A stretch of 13,594 nucleotides of DNA from NCBI GenBank assembly GCA_002293965.1, contig DBEG01000082.1:1-13594 (forward strand). The letters are read 5' to 3'. The notes below the pieces were generated by a model. It searched no databases, was not told the DNA's origin, and saw only the letters and a program-made list of their open reading frames with translations. Positions 6,301-13,064 of this stretch are shown one piece after another. Both the position numbers and the translations under genes were made by a program. This stretch comes from Actinobacteria bacterium UBA912 (GTDB taxonomy: Bacteria; Actinomycetota; Coriobacteriia; Anaerosomatales; UBA912). How positions within the stretch are numbered: position 1 is the first letter of the stretch; each line of letters starts with the position of its first letter.

Positions 6301-7566
6301 TTGAGAAAGTATACTTTTCTGGCGGTGCTGACGGTCGCGCTCTTCTTCGCGATGGGCTCCATGGCATATGCGAACTTCGGTCCGCACGGCGGCTACTCCG
6401 ACGACACGGACTCTTGCGCGGCGTGTCATAGGGCACACACTTCCTTCTCGCCGATCCAGCGCACAAATTACCTCGGCGGACAGCCTATAGGAACTATAGG
6501 AAGCGCGCTGCTGGTCTCTTCCGCTCAAAGCATGCGGGAGTTTTGCACGGTTTGCCATGGCAACGATGCTCCGGGCGCGTCGACCAACGTCGTCGCCGGC
6601 GTATTCGATGGCGGTCCATCCGCGCCCTTTGGGACACCCATTGACCCAGGTGCGGGAATCTTGTACGCAACCAATTCGTCATTCGGCGCCACACTGAACG
6701 CCGGCGGTTTTAGTTACTTGGGAGGTAATGCCCCGGTGACCTCCATGCATAGCATGGCGCCCGAAGATCCTTCCAGCCCACTTACAGGTACGGTGGCGCC
6801 TCTTTGGGGCTTCGGTTCTGCGGCGGACACTTCGCGGCAGCTACTCTCCGAGTTCACCTGTACCAGCTGTCATGACCCTCACGGCAGCACGAACTACCGA
6901 TTGCTCAGAGATGCGCTTCCGGGCGGAGCTGTCGGTGGGTATAATGCCGCCGGTCAGCCGGATCCATTCGTGATCTCCTCTGAAGAGGGATATCCGGTGC
7001 TGGGCTGGCTGCGCCAGGAGGCAGGCGCCGCGCAGATGGCCGACTATAGGCCAAATTACACCGCGCCTCAGTATCGCAACACTGGCCTTCAGGGCGAGAA
7101 CATCTCGGGCTGGTGCGCGGGATGCCATCAGCGCTACGATGAGTCCGGCACGATGTATGATTACGGGAATTTCCTTGCTGCTGGCACAGAAGCGGTTGGA
7201 GCAATGCCCTTCCATCGCCATCCGGTGAACCGTCCGGTAGGTATGATGCCGAACACTTCCTTGAGCAGGGAGCCGGTCATCGACAGCAAGATTCCACTGG
7301 AGCGGACGATGGCGGCCGCAGCTCAGACGACGTCGTCCGCCACATGGGGATACGGCGACATGCTGGGCTGTCTTACCTGCCATCGCGCTCACGGCACCAA
7401 TGCGACGATGGAGGGTTGGGCGGAATCAAGCCTGGCGACGGGGAGCGGCGAGACCACATGGGTCGTTGAGCTCGATCCGGGCAGCGGCGGCGTGAACCCG
7501 AACCAGTCCAGCTCGCTCTTGCGGGCGGACAACCGCGGCGTATGCCAGCGTTGTCACAACATGTAA
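6301..7566 (+). CDS. Secreted hexaheme c-type cytochrome
   Basis: A 421-residue protein with a signal peptide (basic MRKY, hydrophobic core 6-18, likely cleavage after the AYA at 22-24). It has six CxxCH heme motifs at C39-H43, C82-H86, C187-H191, C272-H276, C357-H361 and C415-H419; the last is two residues from the C-terminus. Three are followed by a further His in CHRAH or CHDPHG patterns, as in doubled-CxxCH cytochromes. FHRHP (about 304-308) and the PHG at 28-30 could supply distal ligands. Its position directly after the hydrogenase genes makes it the likely electron acceptor for H2-derived electrons (inference). The TTG at 6301 is chosen because GGAGGTGA at 6288-6295 lies 5 bases upstream and a signal peptide follows at once. 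The in-frame ATG at 6196 would lie inside the large subunit gene and put 35 odd residues before the signal. Confidence 0.92.
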   Translation: MRKYTFLAVLTVALFFAMGSMAYANFGPHGGYSDDTDSCAACHRAHTSFSPIQRTNYLGGQPIGTIGSALLVSSAQSMREFCTVCHGNDAPGASTNVVAGVFDGGPSAPFGTPIDPGAGILYATNSSFGATLNAGGFSYLGGNAPVTSMHSMAPEDPSSPLTGTVAPLWGFGSAADTSRQLLSEFTCTSCHDPHGSTNYRLLRDALPGGAVGGYNAAGQPDPFVISSEEGYPVLGWLRQEAGAAQMADYRPNYTAPQYRNTGLQGENISGWCAGCHQRYDESGTMYDYGNFLAAGTEAVGAMPFHRHPVNRPVGMMPNTSLSREPVIDSKIPLERTMAAAAQTTSSATWGYGDMLGCLTCHRAHGTNATMEGWAESSLATGSGETTWVVELDPGSGGVNPNQSSSLLRADNRGVCQRCHNM

Positions 7567-7623
7567 GGTGGTATGGTGTGCAGTAAGTACTCGCGCATCA
7601 TGACCTAGGCAGTATGAGTCAAG

Positions 7624-7655
7624 CGGGGGTTCCGGCTGGTAAGCCGGGGCCCCCG
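7624..7655 (+). terminator. Strong GC hairpin, probable transcription end of the hydrogenase operon
   Basis: Bases 7624-7637 pair fully with 7642-7655 around the loop GGTA, giving a 14-bp stem with two G-U pairs. It lies 57 bases after the hexaheme cytochrome stop and 28 bases before the next start. No T-run follows on either strand, so it may end transcription only partly, act by a U-independent mechanism or simply protect the 3' end of the upstream mRNA. The rest of 7567-7683 shows no convincing promoter. Confidence 0.5.
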
Positions 7656-7683
7656 ATCATGAAGTAGAAAAGGAGTCGTGTAG

Positions 7684-9021
7684 ATGCTCGAAAAGCCTCG
7701 ATTCGATGTGGCGTCATCCGCTTACAGGCGACTCGGTCTGATCGGCAATCCGTTCCGGCCATCAGTCAGCGATGATGTCTTGGAGGATCCGGCTCAAGTA
7801 GCATGTCACGCAGAAGCGATGCACCTTCTCGCAGCCCTCGATTCTGAGGCCGCAAGAGAGAGATCGCGACCTATCTGGGTCTCGAAGTCAGAAGATATCC
7901 CCGATTTTTACACCCGCATCCCCCTTGCCGAGACGCTAACCGTGCTCTCGGACAACGAGGACCTCGACCTGCTCGCGGCATACGTACCCTTCTTTATGAT
8001 GCGACACGGCAGGATCAGGAGCGCTCTGGAGATGCTCGCGGAGAAGCTTGCGATGACGAGCTTCGGTGTGACCCTTGCCGAGTACTCGAAGGCGGCCCTT
8101 TCCGACCCGGACCCAGAGCTACTCGAAGCATCCGGTCTCTCGCGTGAGGAAGCCCTCGCACTTGCAGAGCGTTTCTCGGCAAGTCCGGCGGAGACGTCGG
8201 CTGAGGTCTTCGGTGAGGATCTCACGGTGCGCGCAGAGGGTCCGGGTGTGGACGAGATAGTCGGCTCAGGCGGGAGGAGGATGAGTGCGCTCGAGGCCGA
8301 CCCTGAGGCTGACGGGGAGGGACAGGATGCGACCCCGGTCACGGAACCGGGCCAGCCCGAACTCGATGTCGAGGGTGAGTCCGAGCCAGCAGCCAGCGAG
8401 CTCCCAGCGCATCTTGTCTATTTGATTGAGCACGTTCGCACCCATGTTTCGCCGGTACTGGCGCGGGGAATCGTCGCATACATCGATGGTGGTGCTTATG
8501 CGCTGTCCCAAGAACTCAAAATCACCCGCGGGCCGCGCAAGACACTTGCAGCGATTGCTCGCTTTGCGACGTATCGCTTCCGCAAGGTTGTGATCATCTA
8601 CGACCAGTTCGACAGTTGGTATGTCGCTCCGGACGACTTGCGTATCCGTATCGCCGGCGCACTCGCCGAGATTCGGATGCTGCTATCCACGACCGGCATC
8701 CTGGTCTTTTTGGCTGGAGACCTCGAGTTGACCGAGATTCGCGACCAATTCATGGGATCTCGTGAGGTTCCCTGGACTATGGCGCCTCTTCTGGAAGAGG
8801 TCACCCCTGAATCGAACATACCCTCGGGCCTTGTCAGCTTCGCGCTTTCGGCGACTAGTCTCACAGGGCAGGTTCCTGACCGACTAGCCGACCTTGAGAG
8901 CATGGCTGGCGACAAGGATCCGGGTTTTCTTGGCCGTCTCGGCGGGCTTGTAGACGATATGGCGGTAGACGCCGATGAACCAGTCGCGACCGGTGATCCG
9001 GTCGCAGTGATGAGTGAGTGA
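7684..9021 (+). CDS. Unrecognised cytoplasmic protein resembling an AAA-type ATPase without a Walker A motif
   Basis: A 445-residue protein with no signal peptide or membrane segment. The start of the chain, YRRLGLIGNPFRPS (14-27), resembles the opening of ExeA/ORC-type AAA domains. Residues 300-345 look like an ATPase core: a Walker B-like strand KVVIIYDQFD (301-310), then a helical region and a sensor-like strand GILVFLAGD (338-346). No GxxxxGK[ST] loop exists anywhere, so ATP binding of the usual kind is unlikely. A Glu/Asp/Pro-rich low-complexity stretch (about 170-240) separates the N-terminal helical part from the core, and the acidic C-terminus (about 405-445) also looks disordered. 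AAAGGAG at 7669-7675 is 8 bases from the ATG. The gene heads a compact three-gene unit with a bitopic membrane protein and a wall protein. The function is unknown; a regulatory pseudo-ATPase is only a suggestion. Confidence 0.8.
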   Translation: MLEKPRFDVASSAYRRLGLIGNPFRPSVSDDVLEDPAQVACHAEAMHLLAALDSEAARERSRPIWVSKSEDIPDFYTRIPLAETLTVLSDNEDLDLLAAYVPFFMMRHGRIRSALEMLAEKLAMTSFGVTLAEYSKAALSDPDPELLEASGLSREEALALAERFSASPAETSAEVFGEDLTVRAEGPGVDEIVGSGGRRMSALEADPEADGEGQDATPVTEPGQPELDVEGESEPAASELPAHLVYLIEHVRTHVSPVLARGIVAYIDGGAYALSQELKITRGPRKTLAAIARFATYRFRKVVIIYDQFDSWYVAPDDLRIRIAGALAEIRMLLSTTGILVFLAGDLELTEIRDQFMGSREVPWTMAPLLEEVTPESNIPSGLVSFALSATSLTGQVPDRLADLESMAGDKDPGFLGRLGGLVDDMAVDADEPVATGDPVAVMSE

Positions 9022-9034
9022 GGCGATACCCACG

Positions 9035-9802
9035 ATGTCGCGCATGGAGAGGAACAAGAGTCGCCGCAATGGTATCTTCGCATCACGGAAAGCCAGGATT
9101 GCGGGCTTAGTAGCCTTCCTGGCCATCGTGATGGTGATTGCAGGTGCATTGGCGCGCCCTCCCGGGCAGGCAGAGCGCGATGCAGCTGTGTCGCTTCGCG
9201 ATGGTGCGACTTCGACCAATGGCGACTCGCAGCAGCCTCTTGATTCCGAGGTTTCTACGAAGGCGACAGCTCCTGTGGGACCGGGCGCATCGCCGTCCGG
9301 CGGCAGTGGAGGCAGGGGCGAGCCGACTACCGGCGCACCTTCGCCGGGTGGTGCCCCTCCGGCAAGCAATGATCCGATGTGGAACACCCCTTTGGCTGAT
9401 GTTGCGGTGCTGCTGCCCACCAGTGTCGAGGGACTTTCAATCGGCAGCATAACCCAGGATGAGATCACGGCTGTCGTCCCCTTCGACCCCGTGGGGGGAG
9501 GCCCGTACTCCGCTTCGATGCGAAGGATATTGCTGTCTGTGCGTGACGCGGGGAGCGCCGAAGTAGCGGCGACCTATCGCGCTCAGGTAAGCCAGGTCGT
9601 GTACTCGAAGAACGCTTCGGATGTCACTGTGCATGGAGCCAGAGGCTATTTCGGCACCGATGGTCAGCGACTAGCCACGGTTTCGTTCACTCGTGGGCGT
9701 TTTGTGTTCGAGGTGGTCGTGACAGCGGTCGGAGATCCGGCGGGGGTCAAGGATGCCGCTGTGCGCATCGCCTCCGCGTTTCCAACGGAGGTAGGGCGAT
9801 GA
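9035..9802 (+). CDS. Unrecognised single-pass membrane protein with extracytoplasmic domain
   Basis: A 255-residue protein with a strongly basic N-terminus (MSRMERNKSRRNG), one hydrophobic segment (about 22-40) and a Ser/Gly/Pro/Thr-rich linker (about 45-115) typical of wall-spanning regions. A compact domain follows (about 118-255) with alternating beta-like strands near its end (RLATVSFTRGRFVFEVVVTAVG). The domain is predicted outside the membrane, and I cannot name its family. The start is uncertain: ATG 9035 has a weak GTGAGG at 9018-9023, while an in-frame GTG at 9014 would overlap the previous gene by 8 bases and lacks a good ribosome binding site; ATG 9044 is also possible. Its stop overlaps the next start (ATGA). 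The layout (basic cytoplasmic end, anchor, linker, outer domain) suits a link between the upstream cytoplasmic protein and the downstream wall protein, which is inference. Confidence 0.8.
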   Translation: MSRMERNKSRRNGIFASRKARIAGLVAFLAIVMVIAGALARPPGQAERDAAVSLRDGATSTNGDSQQPLDSEVSTKATAPVGPGASPSGGSGGRGEPTTGAPSPGGAPPASNDPMWNTPLADVAVLLPTSVEGLSIGSITQDEITAVVPFDPVGGGPYSASMRRILLSVRDAGSAEVAATYRAQVSQVVYSKNASDVTVHGARGYFGTDGQRLATVSFTRGRFVFEVVVTAVGDPAGVKDAAVRIASAFPTEVGR

Positions 9803-12012
9803 GAGCGACTGTAGTGTTGTTGATTGCGACGTGCGTGTTCGTGCTCGCGCTGGCAGGCCCTGCTGTGGCCGCCCCGCCGACCGGGCCCATGAGTATCGTG
9901 ACGCACGGCTTCGAGACCACTCCGACCCCTCCGACTTGGATCTCAGAGCCTGTTACTGACACGGTACATCAATCGACCGCGTACTGGGGCCGGATGTCGA
10001 ACGTGCGACGCACGGGTACGTTCTCGCTCTGGTGCGCTGGGATGCGGGCCAACGACACCCCAAATTCCTGGGGCACCTACCCGGCCCGCACTAAAGGGGT
10101 TGCAAGACTCAACCTGCCTCAGCTCGCTGATTATTACTCCTCCGAGGCGGCGTTCTTCTACACGATGCCATCGATAGGGGCAGCAGACGCCTTCTCCTTC
10201 GGGCTTTGGGTTGACGGCACCGAGCAGTCGGGTCCGTGGGAGAGTATCACGCAGATCACGGGCTCGAACGCTTGGGTTCAGAGGAACTTCAAGTTGTCCT
10301 CGGCTTTCAGTGAAAGGAACCTTTCGCGAAGACCAGGTCATGTGTGGTTCCAGTTCTTCGATTTTAGTGAAGGGCCGGCCCAGTTGCCCACGACCGGCCA
10401 AGGGCCCAGCATCGACGATGTCGCCATCACCGGCTACAAGTACGGTCCGGTGCGCGACCTTTCGGCGAGTAGCACCTCGACTGCGGGCGTGACCCTCACC
10501 TGGATCAGGCCGCACCGCTCCACCGCGGCCACTTCGGCCGAGGAGCGGGTCGTGAACTACATGATATGGCGTCGCCCGCTGGGGACGGCTACCTGGACAG
10601 AGGTCACGCGCGTGGGTGACGATGCAACTTCGTGGCAGGACACCACAGCTATAGCTGACACGCAGTACGAGTACTCGGTGTATGCGGTCGATCCGCTGCC
10701 GGGCACGGGCTGGGGCAAGGGCGCAGCATCCGTCACGGGTATCCGGCCGTCATCGATTGCGGCTTTCACAATGACCCCGAATTTCTTGACGCTGGAGCAT
10801 CGCTGGCCGGTAATGCTCTCGTATCGCATCCAGAACATCTCGGTGGGGACGACGATTTCCGCCATCGGGCTCAGGGATTCGTTCGATGCCATCACCGGCG
10901 CGGATGTCCCGGCAACGCTTGGGCCGGGTCAGACGGCGGTCATCCAGCGGGTCAGGTTCCCGTCGGTCTCTGGCCAGGTGACGGCGACGATGACTGCGGA
11001 TACCGAGAGCGAGTCGCTCACCGTGACAGTGGGTGCCTTCATCACCCGCAAGGCCCCGCCTGCCCGTGTGTCCGGGATCGATCGGCTCAGCACGGCCTTG
11101 AAAGTCGCCAACCAGGTGTATCCGCCGGGTGGCGCGCGCAACGTCATCATCGCGACCGGCTGGGATTATCCTGATGCGCTTTCGGCCTCGGCGCTGGCCG
11201 GCGTCAAGGACGGGCCGGTGTTGCTTGTCAACCGCACCTCGGCGACATCCGAGGTACTTCAGGCGATCCGCGACCTCAAGGCCACCCATGCGTATGTAAT
11301 CGGCGGGAGATCGGTGGTGGCTGATCAGGTCGTGGCCGAGATCGACGCGCTGTCAGGGGTCTCGGTGACCCGCATCGCCGGCGCGAATAGAGCCGCTACC
11401 GCTCGCGACGTCGCTCTGAGGGTCCAAGGCGTACGCCCGGCGAACACGGTGTTCCTGGCGACCGGCTGGAACTTCCCAGACGCCTTGGCTGCTTCTAGCC
11501 TCGCCGCCAACCAGGGCTGGCCGATACTGCTCACCCGCCCTGATGTGCTTTCCCCCGAGGCCGATGCGGCACTTCGGGCAATCAAGCCGAGCCGGGTCGT
11601 GATACTGGGTGGGACAAGCGCGGTTTCCTCGGCGATCGAGGACGCGATTGGTGGCAATGCGGCTTACGGCTCGCCTGCGGTCACCCGGACCCACGGACGT
11701 GACCGCTACATCACCGCGAAGGCCATTGTGGACTGGGGCATGAGCCCGACTGGGGGCAACCTGGCAAGTGCAGGCATCGGCGGCGTCTACCTGGCGACCG
11801 GCGCGAACTTCCCCGACGCTCTGGCGGCCGGTGTTCTGGCTGGCAAGCCCGGGCAAGCGTGGCGTCCGCTGATGCTCACCGACCCGAACAGCCTCTCGCC
11901 TCAAGCAGCGCGCGTCATCGGCAATGGCGCGCGATTTGTGACCGTCATCGGTGGGAACGGTGCCGTGAGTCCGCAGGTAGAGACCGCGGCCAGGGCTGCG
12001 TTGGTGCCATGA
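9799..12012 (+). CDS. Secreted cell-wall protein: beta-sandwich, FN3 and three CWB2 repeats
   Basis: A 737-residue exported protein. Residues 1-25 form a signal peptide ending in AVAA. Residues about 28-214 look like a jelly-roll/MAM-like beta-sandwich (opening THGFETT, closing PSIDDVAITGY). Residues 216-315 form a fibronectin type III-like domain (VRDLSASS, TLTWIRP, YEYSVYAVD). About 317-414 is another beta domain of unknown type. Three CWB2 modules follow, beginning near 423, 523 and 628; each has the R-x-x-G-x-[DN]R start, a T-G-x-[DN][FY]PDAL core and an hhhIGG strand. CWB2 modules anchor proteins to secondary polymers of the Gram-positive wall (known from clostridial S-layer proteins such as Cwp family members). 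The N-terminal domains suggest binding of a glycan or protein ligand. The ATG overlaps the preceding stop (ATGA) with GGAGGT at 9787-9792, so translation is coupled. Confidence 0.92.
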   Translation: MRATVVLLIATCVFVLALAGPAVAAPPTGPMSIVTHGFETTPTPPTWISEPVTDTVHQSTAYWGRMSNVRRTGTFSLWCAGMRANDTPNSWGTYPARTKGVARLNLPQLADYYSSEAAFFYTMPSIGAADAFSFGLWVDGTEQSGPWESITQITGSNAWVQRNFKLSSAFSERNLSRRPGHVWFQFFDFSEGPAQLPTTGQGPSIDDVAITGYKYGPVRDLSASSTSTAGVTLTWIRPHRSTAATSAEERVVNYMIWRRPLGTATWTEVTRVGDDATSWQDTTAIADTQYEYSVYAVDPLPGTGWGKGAASVTGIRPSSIAAFTMTPNFLTLEHRWPVMLSYRIQNISVGTTISAIGLRDSFDAITGADVPATLGPGQTAVIQRVRFPSVSGQVTATMTADTESESLTVTVGAFITRKAPPARVSGIDRLSTALKVANQVYPPGGARNVIIATGWDYPDALSASALAGVKDGPVLLVNRTSATSEVLQAIRDLKATHAYVIGGRSVVADQVVAEIDALSGVSVTRIAGANRAATARDVALRVQGVRPANTVFLATGWNFPDALAASSLAANQGWPILLTRPDVLSPEADAALRAIKPSRVVILGGTSAVSSAIEDAIGGNAAYGSPAVTRTHGRDRYITAKAIVDWGMSPTGGNLASAGIGGVYLATGANFPDALAAGVLAGKPGQAWRPLMLTDPNSLSPQAARVIGNGARFVTVIGGNGAVSPQVETAARAALVP
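11065..12009 (+). repeat. Three tandem CWB2 modules (protein-level repeats)
   Basis: Three divergent copies of about 95-110 codons start near 11065, 11365 and 11680. The best conserved DNA stretch is the ATGW(D/N)(Y/F)PDAL core around 11153, 11459 and 11796, where GCGACCGGC recurs in all three. CWB2 modules normally come in threes and form a trimer-like arrangement, so the set is complete. Copy three is longer, with an insertion before its core. Confidence 0.85.
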
Positions 12013-12033
12013 TCGGAGGCATTGACCTATAAT
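12004..12033 (+). promoter_or_regulatory. Promoter candidate for the tungstate transport operon
   Basis: A consensus TATAAT lies at 12028-12033. A 4/6 match to the -35 box (GTGCCA, 12004-12009) lies 18 bases upstream, overlapping the last codons of the wall protein gene. Transcription would start near 12040, giving a leader that contains a small imperfect hairpin (12043-12067) and then the whole riboswitch aptamer. The TTGACC just before the -10 is too close to serve as a -35 box. Confidence 0.55.
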
Positions 12034-12072
12034 CGGTTTCAACGGGTTCGACAAAGGGTCGTTCCCGACATA

Positions 12073-12173
12073 CACGCTCCGAGTCCGGATCGCCTAAAGC
12101 CCGCCATCGGGCCATGGAGGCCGGACCGATAGGGTGCGAGTGGAAACGCTCCCGCCTCCCGGTGGAAAGGAGT
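12073..12173 (+). promoter_or_regulatory. Molybdenum/tungsten cofactor (Moco/Tuco) riboswitch
   Basis: The segment reads like the Moco RNA motif: CTCCGAG at its 5' side, CCGGATCGCC, an inner hairpin GCCC/GGGC (12099-12112), AGGCCGGACCGAT, a GAAA-capped stem (GAGTG/CGCTC, 12138-12151), and CGCCTCCCGGTGGAAAGGAG at its 3' end. Visible pairings include CTCC 12077-12080 with GGAG 12169-12172 and GTCCGG 12083-12088 with CCGGAC 12121-12126. This RNA class senses molybdenum or tungsten cofactor and controls cofactor synthesis and molybdate/tungstate uptake genes (established). Here the pairing arm GGAG is itself the Shine-Dalgarno of tupA, 6 bases before the ATG, so ligand binding would hide the ribosome site. 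I matched it from memory of the consensus and cannot tell from that alone whether the preferred ligand is the Mo or the W form. Confidence 0.85.
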
Positions 12174-12178
12174 GCAAG

Positions 12179-13048
12179 ATGGATGGTGGTAGGTTTAGAG
12201 GTGTGACCTGGGGGAGAACGGCGGCGCTGTTGTTGGCAGGGGCGATGCTCGTCGCGGTGGCCGGATGCGCGCAAGAGCCACGGCAGCCCGCAGCGCCACA
12301 GGAGCCCCCGGCTCCTACAGCGGTGATCCTGGCTTCGACGACGTCGACCGAGGATTCCGGGCTCTTCGATGTGCTGATCCCGGCGTTCGAGGCCGCCAAC
12401 CCCGAGTTCGACATGAGTGTCGTTGCGGTGGGTACTGGTCAGGCATTCGAGATCGGTCGTGCGAAAGATGCCGACGTGCTACTCGTGCACGCTAAGGCTG
12501 ACGAAGAGGAGTTCGTAGCCCAGGGCTATGGCACCGAGCGCGCGGATGTCATGTACAACGACTTCGTCATCGTGGGCCCGGCAGCGGATCCGGCTGGAAT
12601 CAAGGGCATGGAGAAGGCAGCCGAGGCCCTGCAGAAGATCGGCGCCGAGGGGCAGATATTCGCATCCCGCGGCGATGACTCGGGCACGCACCGCAGGGAG
12701 TTGAAGCTGTGGGCTTCGGTGGATACGACCCCGACCGGCGAGTGGTATCAGTCGATCGGTCAGGGCATGGGCGACACGCTGATCTTCACCAACGAGCGAC
12801 TCGGCTACACGCTTTCCGACCGTGCGACCTATCTCTCGATGATCGATAAGCTCGAGCTTGATATCCTGGTAGAGGGCGACAAGGCCCTGCTCAACCAGTA
12901 CGGCGTTATTCCGGTGACCGACGCGGCCAACCCCGAGGGCGCACAGGCGTTCTTCGACTGGATCCTCTCACCTGAGGCCCAGGCGCTGATCGAGGAGTTC
13001 GGCATCGAGGAGTTCGGAGAGCTGCTATTCATTCCCAATGCATCCTAG
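12179..13048 (+). CDS. tupA: Tungstate ABC transporter substrate-binding lipoprotein TupA
   Basis: A 289-residue binding protein. The N-terminus is a lipoprotein signal with lipobox VAGC (C30), followed by a Gln/Pro/Ala-rich tether (31-47), so it would be lipid-anchored on the outer face of the membrane. TupA hallmarks are in order: TTSTEDSGL (54-62), VGTGQ (84-88), DVLLVHAKADEEEFV (99-113), YNDFVIVGP (126-134), SRGDDSGTH (163-171), GQGMGDTL (194-201) and LSDRATYL (212-219). TTTSTxDSGL and SRGDDSGTH separate TupA from ModA and WtpA. The ATG at 12179 is chosen because AAAGGAG lies 6 bases upstream and a signal peptide follows; an in-frame GTG at 12134 would lie inside the riboswitch. The protein delivers tungstate to the permease encoded 16 bases downstream. 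Tungstate would feed enzymes with tungstopterin, such as aldehyde oxidoreductases or formate dehydrogenases, none of which is in the window. Confidence 0.95.
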   Translation: MDGGRFRGVTWGRTAALLLAGAMLVAVAGCAQEPRQPAAPQEPPAPTAVILASTTSTEDSGLFDVLIPAFEAANPEFDMSVVAVGTGQAFEIGRAKDADVLLVHAKADEEEFVAQGYGTERADVMYNDFVIVGPAADPAGIKGMEKAAEALQKIGAEGQIFASRGDDSGTHRRELKLWASVDTTPTGEWYQSIGQGMGDTLIFTNERLGYTLSDRATYLSMIDKLELDILVEGDKALLNQYGVIPVTDAANPEGAQAFFDWILSPEAQALIEEFGIEEFGELLFIPNAS

Positions 13049-13064
13049 GTAGGGCCGGAGAACG

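Noticed and set aside
11065..12009. Repeated DNA stretches that might suggest a CRISPR or recent duplication
   Set aside because: They are divergent coding repeats of CWB2 modules about 300 bases apart; the similarity is mainly at protein level.
12043..12067. Imperfect hairpin CGGG-TT-CGAC / GTCG-TT-CCCG between the wall protein gene and the riboswitch
   Set aside because: It has only two 4-bp stems with an internal T/T loop and no T-run, and it lies downstream of a consensus TATAAT, so I do not call it a terminator.
12134..12178. In-frame GTG start for tupA 45 bases upstream
   Set aside because: It falls inside the riboswitch, has no ribosome site and would precede the lipoprotein signal with 15 unrelated residues.
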